A stretch of DNA of 64,000 nucleotides from the NCBI RefSeq assembly GCF_964355755.1, contig NC_092671.1, positions 16,339,501 to 16,403,500 on the forward strand, in the 5' to 3' direction. Below the pieces are notes generated by a model. It had not been told where the DNA came from, ran no database searches, and worked only from the letters and a program-made list of their open reading frames with translations. This DNA comes from Antedon mediterranea (taxonomy: Eukaryota > Echinodermata > Crinoidea > Comatulida > Antedonidae). A program made the position numbers and the translations under genes. This document shows positions 1 through 12,054 of this stretch, one piece after another (positions within the stretch are counted from its first letter, which is position 1; every line of letters starts with the position of its first letter).

Positions 1-1620
1 GTAACCAGGCCAACGAGTAATCACAAAATATAACGGCGTAACCATTCTATTATATAAACAGAAAACATAATCATTGCTTTACCATCAAAACAACTCCTCA
101 TTTTTACATACTTAAACAAACTATTGAACGTTTACTTACCCTATCTCTGTAGATGCAAAATGAATAGCAGTGAAGTTTTTAGCTAAATAATTAAAATGTA
201 TTCCTATTATTAGAATAAATGTGGTTATAATAGTCACTACTGTAATTACATCCTTAAGGAGATATTCAAGTATAATTAATTACCGTCAACTCGCCTTTTG
301 TTCTTTTTGTATTACTATATATTATTTCTTCTAACGCAGTAAAGAAATGTATATTCCACATTATTATAAAATGTGGAAGATTTCTACATCCATTTAAAAA
401 AAAACAATAATCTACCATAACAAAATGTATAGTCTGATAATTTGACAGATGTATTATTGCAATTTGGAAGTAACTAATTCAAGCCGTACTAAAATAACAA
501 TTCAACAAACATAAGGAAAAAATCAATACATTTCTTAAAAGCAGCAACACAAAAGAAACCCCCTTGTACATGTAAATAAGATGGAAAGCTACCGGGAAAT
601 TACATAATTTATAGTTTTAACTCTATGTTGAGTCAGTTTAATACAAAAGCATGTAGATTTATGTACGTTAGAAACCGCTGATTGCTGACAGTAGTGAAAT
701 ACTACCGGTGTAGTTTATACTATCGATTACTATTGTAGTAAGTTCACTAATATGTATAAATTAAGTGATTAGATTTCTAAATGACGTAGTTTCTACGTCA
801 TCATTTAATGTCTATTACTACTTCTGTGGCGCGACTGATACTATTCATGTTATTATACTATTGTGCTACTATAGTGTGCTACTATATTAATACTGTGCTG
901 TGCTATACTATTAATATTGTAGTACAATTAATAGTGTGCTACTATTACGTTTTATTCTACTATGTCTATACTATTAATGATGTTACTAATACTGTTTTCG
1001 TCAAGTGACATTTGTATGCCATTATTATGTCATCTAAAATCATCGAATACTTCTGTTGCTGTAACTTAATTATTGAATTGCGACTATTATGCTACCGTCA
1101 AACCGGTGATGCTACTTAGTACAACAATTCGATAAATGGTAACATCTTTTACATTGATTTTCATTTTCTTCAAATTCTTGAAAATGATTAATATAGATCA
1201 GAACGTCGAATTCTCATCATTGATTGCATTTTTTTATTTGGAGTTACCCTTGTTTTACCCTTGTTTTACATTATTCAGTTGATTTTGTGGTAGTCTATGA
1301 TTATAATTATTGATTGGACAATCACGTGTACTTTATAATTGTGATTCGAATGAATATAAAGTGTTTCATGTTATAGATCACTTTAAACAACCCGAAATGA
1401 CAGTTGTTGACCTTAAGCAATGCTTCTCAGCTTCAACCTGATTAGATAAGTACATGATGATCCTGGGTAAGAGCGTGTCAAGTGAATTAGTATGTTCTAC
1501 TTCAAAACGTTTAACCTATCGTAAAATTGCTATCACTAATAATAATAATACTTATGTACACGCATCCATAGACACTTACTTATGACGTAAGATCAGGCCC
1601 TTCAAAGGCACACAGCAGCC
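1..1620. other. Gene-less AT-rich stretch
   Basis: No exon, RNA gene or element recognised. 830-985 is low-complexity text built from CTACTAT and ATTAATA phrases, which keeps a 66-codon frame open by chance. Confidence 0.6.
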
Positions 1621-1626
1621 TAAACC

Positions 1627-2007
1627 ATGACCAACACATCGAACGATAACCCCATCCCGCCCCTTCTTTTCAGAGTATCTGAGTTAACCTATGCTTTAAA
1701 GGAATACCTATTCACCACCAAGAACGAAGCAGTTATGAAGAAATGTTTGTCCATCGTTAGGGATAAAAACTGTTTTCTTTTAATAAAGATGTTTGCTTCC
1801 TCGAACAGTATTGCGGTAGACACCTCTGGGACATACTCGTATTTAGGGGACATGCCAATGGGAACACTTTCTCGTAAAACGAACGAAAAGCAATATCGGT
1901 GTCACACACCAATCGCATTTTGCACGGCTGGCAGCTCAAACATTTCACCCTTTTCTAAATCATCGCCCGCCGCAACGCACACTTGTGCTCAGGTTCTTAA
2001 AGTTTAA
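1627..2007. pseudogene. Unrecognised, locally GC-richer coding-like patch
   Basis: The + strand is open for 126 codons. However, the - strand in another frame reads like an old protein with two stops (segments VPEVSTAILFEEANIFIK and LTMDKHFFITASFLVVNRY). I cannot name a family. A decayed coding fragment, perhaps of a mobile element, on the - strand seems likelier than a + strand gene. Confidence 0.3.
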
Positions 2008-2009
2008 TT

Positions 2010-3710
2010 CTTTTACTTTTCACTTTTCAAGTTATACCCGACAATATTTTTACTTTTTTTTTAAATTTTACTTCAACACTTACTGTTCGCCGAGGGTATA
2101 GTAGGGTATTAAAGTATCTTATAAATTGATTTACAGAAATATATATTTATACATTATATTCTGACTGAGCAAGCCTGACTGCAAAATATGAGATTCATAA
2201 AACACCTATATCAAAGGGAGACTTGGTTATACATGACATGAGTTGAATTGAATTTCATTCAATAAATACGTTTCGTCTCTTGATCGAGTTCCAATGAGGC
2301 CATATCGTGAGTATTAATTATGGAGTTCGATTTATGTATACGAATATCACAAATTAGAAGACTAATTATTGTAACCATGGATTCATTGTAAAGCAAATAC
2401 AAATCAATTTCCCTTCATTATCTCTTTTTAAGCTAATGGAAGTTTTTCTTTTTAAATAATTAATAACACTCGGAAAATTAAATGTGAGCTAATCAGGAAT
2501 ATCAGACTACCAACTTGACTCCTCGGCAGATCATAGATTCACTGCAAATTACATAATTATTTATGATACTGGATAAATAAAGAAAATCTGAATTATGTAG
2601 AAGTATTTCATATGTTAATTGCTTTAAACAGATAACAACAATTTTGAACAACTTTCTGGTAAATAATCCGACACAAAGTCTTTAAAAAAGAATACATCAC
2701 AGATTAATTTGATTTGTTGAAAATTACTGAAATAATCCATTTTACGATTTCACATAGCCTTAAATTAATTTTAATGTTAGACCAAAACAAACTGATTAAT
2801 GTGCACGGACGCTGTTTGAATGATCGGTGTCAAAAGGGAAAACAAGTGAAAATGTTCAATGAAAAAGCTTTCAGGTTATTGTACAATCATAACACAGGTA
2901 AGCAATGCTATAATAACAAAGCTATTGAGACGGAAAGTAGTCTTATAAATTACCTAGCTATCAACACAATACCAAGTACATTAACTAATCTAAATGATTT
3001 ACTGTAAACACACCATTTTGTGTTCCGGAAGCCAATATACGGTAATGATTTAAACAAGAGAAAACAGCTACAGAAGCAAGTGTAATAAACACATTTTATT
3101 AAAGCTAATGTTTAACCCACGTGTGGATATTTATTGAGACGGGCGTGCGCATTAAGCTTAAAGTATTAGAGCCGCTTAGACGCGTACAGGCCTACGCCTT
3201 TTTGTACGAACAAGGTTCTTTGGTCAATGTTATATGGTAGTTGTTTATTGTTGGAGCAATGCAACTATTGTTATAATCGTCCATTAATTATTACTAAAAT
3301 GTATTTTTCTGTTAATTCCGTTATAAACGAGATAGTTTCTTGACATATTTTTTTTTCACTGACACTACAGTAGCATATATTGAACATTTAATTTTAAATC
3401 TATAAGTAGCACAATTTGACGTTGACAACCAGACACAAGGATCTGTCCATTGACATTAAATAACATTCAATTGCTCTTAGGCCTAAATCCAGGAAGATAT
3501 TCATCTTTTTGCATAATGTTTGTCTGCTTATTTATAAATGAGTGCAAATACTGTTTCTGCTAAAACTGCCGGGAAATGTTATGGCAAAGATTATAGCTCA
3601 TTGTGGCTTAATTGTGAAGCTTTAATATGAAAAATAATAATAATAATAATCTAGTATATTTTTATAATCTCCTTATTTCGTATGTATTTCATATGTAATT
3701 AAGATTGTTT
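2010..3710. other. Gene-less AT-rich stretch
   Basis: A 97-codon frame at 2714-3007 has AT-driven composition and no family signs. Nothing else seen. Confidence 0.55.
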
Positions 3711-3714
3711 ACTT

Positions 3715-3835
3715 GCTTTGTATTGTGTTCTTCTTCGTTTTATGTTTGTAAATCACAGGTTTGCCCGCTGGGATTGTTGTGATTTGTTTTTATACCGAAT
3801 AAATAAAAAAAAATAAAAAAATAAAAATTAACACT
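3715..3835 (+). mobile_element. Retroposon 3' end with AAATAAA-rich tail
   Basis: The stretch ends in TTTTTATACCGAATAAATAAA followed by an A-rich simple tail. This resembles a LINE 3' terminus. The upstream part has no recognisable reverse transcriptase frame. Confidence 0.45.
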
Positions 3836-3844
3836 TTATCTATA

Positions 3845-3925
3845 CGATATGGATTAATGGTAGGGAATCTAGATTTGAGAGACATGGGTTCGAGACCTGT
3901 ATCTGTATGTGCAGTTGTACATATA
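3845..3925 (+). mobile_element. tRNA-like SINE remnant
   Basis: GGGTTCGAGACCTG at about 3887 matches the pol III B box. Upstream GGATTAATGGTAGGGAATCT is a degenerate A-box region. It directly follows a retroposon tail. Too decayed to assign a parent tRNA. Confidence 0.4.
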
Positions 3926-4187
3926 CATACAGGGGTTTTTGGCGTGTGTGTCCATAATAATTATAAGCCTATCTCAATTTGTTTATGTATATTAATTCTA
4001 CGATACATTAGTTACGATTCTGTATAGACCTATAACTTTCATATTATATTATGGTGCGTATATATATAACAATGGTGAATGCTAATTTTTAATACTATAT
4101 ATTCAACAGGGGCAGCCTTCACGTAATGTAAGGTATTAGATGTAATATCAATACCATACCCCCTTTATTATTATTATTACATTAGTT

Positions 4188-4492
4188 TTACATTATATAT
4201 TTAGTTGTTTCATTTCCATCCATTTCGGTGTTTTGTTTCCTTTGTTTTGTCCTGGACTCTGTTGACACAAAATGGACATTTGCATGACAAAGGAATTGGA
4301 AAATATTCGGAAAGAGTGTGTGGAGTGTCTCTCGGTTTGCTGATCTTGATAGGCGCTTCGCTGGTCTGCCATGAGGGTCTAATTCGAATGTTCTCAACTA
4401 TGAGACAATTGGATGAATATCTAACCCACCAATACAGATTATATTCCCATATTATGCCATACAAGTCAAAACTAATTTCTCATATGTGCTGA
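4188..4492. other. Patch open in three overlapping frames, unrecognised
   Basis: Open for 95 codons on + and for 69 and 84 codons in two - frames. None shows a known motif or signal peptide. AATAAATAAA follows on + at 4641, so a small transcript's last exon is conceivable, but nothing else supports it. Confidence 0.2.
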
Positions 4493-4649
4493 AATGTGGG
4501 TTTCACACAAATACTTTGATCTAATTTTTCTGACCATTCTTACACTGTACATAGTTGAGCAATTCTCTGTACAGGTACACTCTTAAATAGACCGGTATGT
4601 CCTATATAATTTCGTATTTTAATATTGTTCACTTTTGCCAAATAAATAA

Positions 4650-5845
4650 ATAAGAAACTGTGTGTCTTTCTTTCTTCTTCACTCTGGTTTTATTTGAATA
4701 CAAAACAAATAAAGTTTCTAGTAATCAATATCAATGTATGATGGTCAATTATTCAAGCCAACACCTGGTAAATCGTTTAAGCGTTAACTTTACACATCAC
4801 TAGCAAATGACTTCGACTGGAGTTAATGAACTGTACATGACCCGTTCGATTGTGTAAATGTTTTATTATATTTCTGATTTTATAACCCGCACACGATTTA
4901 AATTTAGTGTTGACGGACAGAATTATCGAGCCGAAATTTCTCATTATGGTGTATTACAAATATAAACGCATTTAGCTCTACAATGTGTTACTCGCCAAAT
5001 GTAAATAAATAACAGATTTCTGATAGACACAATTGATTTTTACTTGCCGTAATATTAAATACATTGTTTTCTTTCGTTAAACATTCACTGGATTATATAT
5101 TTTGTATTGGTTTATGGCCATCTCAAGCTGAATCAACCACTCGGTTCCCTTAGGGAGTTGATAGTAAAGGTTAATTAAGGAGTTAAGAAGCATTGTATTC
5201 TTGTTCCTAATCAAGAAAATGAAACTACCTCCAATACAATCACGATAATCAACAAGACAAAAGACACAGACTTCCAAAGAGCTGTCTTCCTTTCTGAGGA
5301 AAATTTCAGACGAAACATCAAAATTTATAGGACATGCCTGAACGTCCGTGAGCCCGGGGGCTATCCATGGCTGGAATTGCTACACCAAGTGAATTATCAA
5401 GCATCATATTATTATAAAAAACTATAATAAAAGGCTTTTTGGTCAGAAATTAGAATTAGGCCTAAATAGTATAATAAAAATTCGTAGGTTCTGTCCGGTA
5501 TTCTCAGTATATATTTATTTTTAAAACATGGTCAATAAAATTTATATTTTGTAAAAAACACTCTAAGACATTGTTCTGTAACCCACCCATTGCTTAACAC
5601 GTAATGACATGCAGTTATATTGAGTCACCTGATATATTAAAATAATTGTCATAAAAATGCTAATATTTATGACTACCGCTTTGTCGTTATTATATCGATA
5701 TACCATAGTTGAAATAAGACCATTACGGCATTGGACACTCTTATTTATAGTGCTTAATGGTGTAGGCCTACTGACACATTGTTGGTCAGAGGAAAATGTA
5801 TAACAAAAAGTTGAGGTTGATTTAAATAATCTTAAACTAATTCAA
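4650..5845. other. Gene-less AT-rich stretch
   Basis: Nothing recognised apart from scattered TAGGCCTA palindromes. Confidence 0.55.
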
Positions 5846-5849
5846 CAAT

Positions 5850-5945
5850 ACAGTAGAACTCCCATTAAGAGACCTTTGCGATCCAACAAAATGTTCCTTT
5901 ATTAAAGATGTAATCGCCGAATGTGTAGGTCGTACTGCTAAAACA
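5850..5945. mobile_element. Possible pogo/Tigger-like terminus, truncated
   Basis: ACAGTAGAACTCCCATTAAG resembles a pogo-type terminal repeat. No matching right end was found nearby. Confidence 0.35.
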
Positions 5946-6009
5946 TAAGCCTATCGTATATTTCCTCTTGTTCCTTTTATTGTACTTACTGTATGCAAAA
6001 TTGGAATAA

Positions 6010-6268
6010 TTTAACATGTTTTTTTTTGTTTGTTTTTAAACCATATTTAATGAGGCTTATCTATCCAGCTATTGCTGATCATTAGGGACCCTCAGAGGTT
6101 CACAAGACAAACATATACACAAGATGCTCTGAACAAACAAAGTCTTATTACAAGTCTTTGGGAGTGGAGAATTTGGTCCTTAGAACAAATCCTGACATGT
6201 GACGGGACTTGAACCCAGGACCCTTGGAGTGGTAGCCAAGCATCATAACCACCAAGCCACAACTCCAC
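6010..6268 (-). mobile_element. tRNA-derived SINE
   Basis: Read on the - strand, it begins with a tRNA-like head: TGGCTTGGTGGTTATGATGC (A-box region) and GGGTTCAAGTCCCGTCA (B box), correctly spaced. An unrelated body of about 190 nt follows and ends in an A-rich tail, seen as poly-T on the + strand at 6019-6040. This order is that of a full-length SINE. Confidence 0.75.
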
Positions 6269-6269
6269 T

Positions 6270-8118
6270 TTGTATTTGTGTCCACAATTACTCCATCAGT
6301 AGCCCTTCATGTACGCCAATGCAATACAAAAAAACTATAGAAAGACGATAATATTTAACATTTTAATTTAAAATCTGCCGTTTTTTTTTCTGGATATTAC
6401 AAATCAAAATTCCAATAATGTCACTTTTGCAATCGATAAGACAATCAACCAAAAGCATTTTACTTGAATAGATATTTTAGCAATTGGTATGATGATGATG
6501 ATGATATCCAATACTGTATTTATAATTCTTGATTTGAATAACCTAATTTTAAAAACACGTGACAGAAAAAGACAATTCTAAGAAAGTCATGACTATAAAT
6601 ACACAATTAAATATCATTGGAAATATTTACTCAACAATTATCCGTCTTTGTAACTAGGTACCATATAGTATATAGACGGCTTCTATATTCATTTAATGTG
6701 GCCTAGTGGATAGTCGGCTCTCAAGATAGTTGATGTATTTTTTGAGTGTTTTTTCTGGCAATTAATACCAAACGATTGTTTGCTTTTATAGGAAAATCAC
6801 TGGATTAAATACGTGTTGTACTGTAGAAATACAGAGGCGTAGGCTGATATTGTTGGAAATGGCCCTCATAATTTTAAATATGAAGACAAATATAAAGAGA
6901 CTCCAGGACCTCAGCCCACCATGATTGGGGTTATATAAAAGTATAAAACCTTTATGCACGGACTGTACCATTTTTCGGAACAGTTCTTAACACACAATCT
7001 TTAACTTTAAAATTAATATTAGAGTTGGCTGGGCGATTCTGCGAGCCTTGTTAATCTATTTCGAATATAGTGTATAGTGTTTATTCATAAACAAGCAGGT
7101 ATTTTTATGAACTAATCAAGTTCTATAACTCGCTAAAAAACAATGGCGCCAACCACATGATCGTAAATGTACCATTGGTTATACTGTATGCATTGCAATG
7201 TAGACTTTTCGAGTAAATTAAATAGCAAAAATATTGTGAAAAATAATTTGTTTTCAATTTCTATCATAACAATTAGCTATTTAATAAAATTTCGAGACAT
7301 ATCAAATAAACAGTAATATGTCGTAGATATGTAGATATTCTGCTTATTAATAATTTATTGTTTTTTCACTTTTTCCTCAGTCAAAAGAAATAGTTTTGTT
7401 TAATGGTTCTGACGTATACGGACGAAAATACGTTTACTCTAGAGATCGCATAGACTAATCTACGATACTCTTAATTAATGTTCAAATGTTGTGTTTATTA
7501 TAAACGGATTAGTATTACTCTTATTATAATACCGATGAGATTAGACCATACAAGTCCGTATATGTTAATATTATACTTATACGCAGTTGATACTTGGTAA
7601 TTCTCATTTTGAGACCATACGTGGTATTAATCTTACAACACAGTATACCATTAATACGTACAACCACTACCGTATCCAGAAAACAGACGATCACTAGCTC
7701 CTCCACAATTCGTTAGGTATAGCCCAACAAAAATCGCCATCCAATCCATTATTATATAGGCCTAATTGGACCCTCATTATCACACATTATCATGTTGTTA
7801 TAGAGTGTTCCAAGCAACAATGATTAAACCCTTGGCGCGTACCAAATATTATAGAACCAGCAACAGCAACAAGGAATAATGTATTTCTTTTAATACAGTT
7901 TGATTTTTAGAATCAAAATGTGATTTGTATACATATAAAGAAAACGGAAACAAGTATACATGTTATTTTATATGTCAATTAAGAATTATAAGGATAAACC
8001 ATTATGTGTGTATGTAAAATATAAGGAATTATATGAATCAAGGTTAAAATATACTGTGTTGTTAAATGTGTATTTTAAGAAAAAAAAAGAAATATCTATC
8101 TATTCAAAAATTATTCTT
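6270..8118. other. Gene-less AT-rich stretch
   Basis: Short (ATG)n run at about 6488. No exon or element recognised. Confidence 0.55.
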
Positions 8119-8119
8119 A

Positions 8120-8490
8120 TAGTCTGATTTGCAATTTGTATTACAATTTGTGCGCATTCAATCTACGTTAATCTTTCGCCGAATCTGATAAACCATCTCG
8201 TACTATTATAGGCTAGATTATATTAACTTTATTAACAAATAATTAATAAATAAACAAATAAATTATACTGCTAGAAAATAAAAGAAAACATTTTAACCAG
8301 AGGTTGCAATTTTTATTACAATTTATGCGCATTCAATCTGCATTTTGTACAAAATCTTTCACCAATCCGATGAACCATCTCGTAATTTTAAGTTATAACA
8401 TTAGGCCTACTTCCAATAACTAATAATTTATAAATAAACAAATAAATTACAATGATATAATGAAACATTTTAAGCAGAGGTTAAAAACAT
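8120..8490. repeat. Two-copy tandem duplication of about 180 bp
   Basis: TTTGTGCGCATTCAATCTAC ... AACCATCTCGTA ... AATAAATAAACAAATAAATTA, then a second, diverged round (8307 onwards) with the same landmarks in the same order. Non-coding. Confidence 0.7.
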
Positions 8491-8794
8491 ATTGTAGTTT
8501 GTTCTATGGACATAATATTATTCTTCTACTTTCAGCGCTTCCAATTAAGCTTACATTTTCTGGAAAACTGTAAATTAACAACCTCGTTTAGAATATCAAC
8601 ACACTTTTATCTATTACATCAGCAACGTATCAGCAAATCTATTTGTAGAATTTAAATTATAATAGCAAATTTGAGATACTTAAACCGATGTGGGTTAAGG
8701 AAAACTTCACTTATATAAGTATTTCATCATGGCCGAGATTTAAAGAAAATTAAATCCGGAAAAAGAGGACAGAACATAACCAAAGAGCCAAAAA

Positions 8795-8990
8795 TATCAG
8801 TAAGGGTTCGAGGCCGACTCGCTCCTAGTTCTGGTGACAAGAACTTCTTAGATAAGGACTATAATACACCATAGGTCAAGTAGTTTAAAAGTGTGTGCAC
8901 TTTAAAGAACCAAGTTCATCATTCGAGGCAAGTAGGGGTTACCCCGGTGAGCTGTGGGAGGGGGATTACCTCATCTAATAAATTTAAAAT
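8795..8990 (+). mobile_element. 5'-truncated SINE with conserved core domain
   Basis: Starts near a B box (GGGTTCGAGGCCGACTCG). It continues through a body with GTGTGCACTTTAAAGAACC, of the kind found in the shared core of several deuterostome SINEs, and ends in AATAAATTTAAAATAAATA. The A-box half is absent or decayed. Confidence 0.55.
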
Positions 8991-8991
8991 A

Positions 8992-10848
8992 AATAAAACA
9001 TGTCCCTTTATCATTATGCATTTTTACTTTCAATTTTGTACAATCTAATTTGGTAACAACTGTTATAAACGATCGTTTGTTGTCTACAATAAGCTTTTTA
9101 AATATGAATTGTATATCAAGTAGACTGTACGATTTATTTTAGGGGGCGGAGTTTAAAAATCGACTCAAAACCCATTGTGAATTCGTTATAGAGGGCTCCC
9201 TATGAGAATATTAATTCACTATCAAGGTTTACTTTGTAAATCAGGCGTTTAATAATATTATACGTAGGCCTATTTGTGAGTTACTCTTTGTCATTTTGGT
9301 ACTGAATAACGTAAAATGTTGTCTTATAATTTCGCTTATTTGACAACGTGGTGGTGGAAAACTTACTGAATGTATTGTAGTATTGTTTTGGAAGAGGCTC
9401 TATTGAACATTTGCTATACCCCCTCTAAATATTACTTCTACCATTATATAGAGGGCAGTATTTTTCTTACAAGTATACAATTTTAAACTAAACGCATACA
9501 TTCTAGAGGGTGTGCTCGCTTGGAGACTTTATCATAATGCTTCGGTTAAACTTTTAGACATATAAAATGATAGCGCTGAATAAATCAGAATAAATAATTA
9601 AGTTGAGTCTATCATCAGCCAAAAACATTGAACTATGCCTGTTCATAGTAAAATATGTACGTATTCTTTATACATTCATATTGATACATTCGGCGCTGGT
9701 ATTGAAATACATTTTCGTAAATACAGCAATAGCAAAACGGAAACGATCAGCAATTTTAAAACAAAATCCTTGTTGATGATCAGGTCAAAATAATTCTAAT
9801 TAACCACTTTTTTATGCAATAAGGTAGTTTTTAGAATTTAGAAGTTGACGGACCAATCACTTCCATAAACAGTGTATATTATCTAAAACAGTTTTCTAAA
9901 TAATCACTTAAACAGGTTAAAAGAAAACAAAATGTAGTTGCTGCAGTTTGGTCCCTACATCGTTTTATAACATTCAAAGCTTTTTGTAGATAGCTCATTT
10001 GGCATCGGCTTACCTCAAAGCCCAAACCAAATACGTAAATGTAAACCTAGCCGGATATCGAACGGAGGCTTGTTCCGTTTGGAAACTAATCCTAGGCCCG
10101 CTAGCTTTGTCCAGCTAAAAATGACTCACAAAAGTAAACACGCTTAATGCAATTTCTCGAAAAGAAATAGTGTATAAATTTGAACATTATTATAAACGTA
10201 TTATGCATTTGTTTGTCTATCACGACAGATGTATAATTTTCTATAATTGTGCGTATGTAATATTTTAGTCGAATTCTATACTTAGCTTATTGTTGTCAAT
10301 TGCAATTCCCCAAAGATGTTTACTTTCAACATCTATCATAATTCTTGTTGTACCTTCGGAAGCGAGGCTTTTAGTATTACTTACATATCTATTGTGCTTT
10401 ACACATGCCAGAAAACGTATTAAATCACCGATTGATTAAACGGTAAACAGGGTTAATAAACGCAAGCATTCTCATATTTAACAATCCATGCCGCCCGCCC
10501 TCATTCAGTTGGTGAAAATATAGTTTTATAATTATGCATTTGTTGGCAACAAACAATCGCATGCGCGTATGTATACTTTATAATTGAATTGAAGAAAAGA
10601 CACAAACCGAACCGAAGTAGGATGAGTGAAAAACCAATTTACTACCGTCATTCTGTAGGCAATGGCGGTATTATACCTCCAGGTGTAGGCATAACATCAA
10701 CATATTAATTGTAATTTTGCATGACCTACTATCTTCGCGAAACGAAACTGTTCTATATTTGTCTATTTACAACACACGAACGACAAAATAAAACGTTTTC
10801 GGTCAGAATCTTTCAAATTTGTAACGCACACAACGAGTTACTTGGTAG
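8992..10848. other. Gene-less AT-rich stretch
   Basis: Nothing firm. 9991-10070 has weak tRNA-like phrases (TAGCTCATTTGGCATCGG ... GGATATCGAACGGAGG) that may be an old SINE. Confidence 0.5.
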
Positions 10849-10850
10849 AG

Positions 10851-10924
10851 TCACTTCCGGTTTCGTCGAGTCACTTCCGGTTTTGTTGTTGTTGTTCCGG
10901 ATTCGCGCCCTCTTGTGGCAGCCA
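10851..10924 (+). promoter_or_regulatory. Cluster of ETS-like sites and a CTCF-like site
   Basis: ACTTCCGGT at 10853-10861 and again at 10873-10881, GTTCCGGA at 10894, then GCGCCCTCTTGTGGCAGC at 10905-10922, which resembles the bilaterian CTCF consensus. This GC-rich island stands out in AT-rich DNA. A 69-codon open frame over it is not credited. No exon is recognised downstream. Confidence 0.4.
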
Positions 10925-10929
10925 AAATA

Positions 10930-11924
10930 ATAACATGACATCATCCAATAATTACTGTACGTACGACGTCGTCCGTAACTTTGTAAAAAATTTCTTTTGA
11001 ATAATAACCACAGTACAATAAATATGTATCAGTATACGATTTTAACCTTTTAAAGATTTGTAATGTTACTGTTTTATATTTTTACACTTTTGTCATTTTC
11101 TAGTCCGTTTAAGTATAGGGCCTATGTATCTTTTAATCGGATCAATTTGCTGACAACCGACATTTCTTTGTTTTTGACGAAGACAAATACAGTTTTGTAT
11201 CTTGTATCTTAAATCAGTTTTAACTGATTTAAAAACTGGACTTAATATGTCGATGTTGCTTCCCGTTCTTCTTCCAACAAAAACGTGTCATAATCATATA
11301 GTAATTATATTATTAATAAAGATTTGTAATTGGTACTTCTACACCAAAGGTGCTCAATAAAAGGGTCATATGCCTTTCTATATAAAAGCTGTGTTAATAT
11401 CTACTTGTACATTTGTTACGTCATAGGAATAATATTTTGTGCGATACCTGCGAATCATTCAGTCAAAATAAGGCAAAATCAAACTCATGTGGTCTTAATA
11501 ATTATTCCAATGAGATATTAACGAGAGTAATACTGTGATCGTTCTCGTTATAAACTGTCTGTTTAACGCAGTTTTATTTTCTGTTTGAAAATGAAGGAAC
11601 GATATTATGACAACTAACGTCATAAACTGCAGGACGAAAAGCATGAAGGAAAGTTATATTGCCAAATTGTATATTTTTATTATCTTGACCAGTTATTTAC
11701 AGACAAATCGGTAATATTCACAGCATGTCACTAGAGATTTGACCACACAATACTGAGTAAGTATCAATTTAAATGAAGAAGAATACGACTAAAAGACCAC
11801 TTATAAGAGTTGTTTATTCAAACCTACAAAATGCTTAAAAAACATTATTATTATTAGTATCATCATTATCAATACTGTGTTTAAATAAAGGTGCCACAGA
11901 AGAGAATAATAACATACGAAATCG
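10930..11924. other. Gene-less AT-rich stretch
   Basis: No exon, RNA gene or element recognised. Confidence 0.55.
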
Positions 11925-11925
11925 C

Positions 11926-12052
11926 AGCTTACCTGTCTACACTATCAATCTTATTTGACAAAAAAAGTGTGATGTGCCCACATATGGTAGTGATATGGTA
12001 AAATATGGTAGTGATGTGACATCATGTCCATATATGGGCACATCACATATGT
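11926..12052. mobile_element. MITE family 1, copy 1 (right end lost)
   Basis: Left end resembles the family terminus (CTGTCTACACTATCAA). The internal inverted repeat GTGATGTGCCC ... GGGCACATCAC is intact. The right terminal repeat is missing. Confidence 0.7.
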
Positions 12053-12054
12053 GA

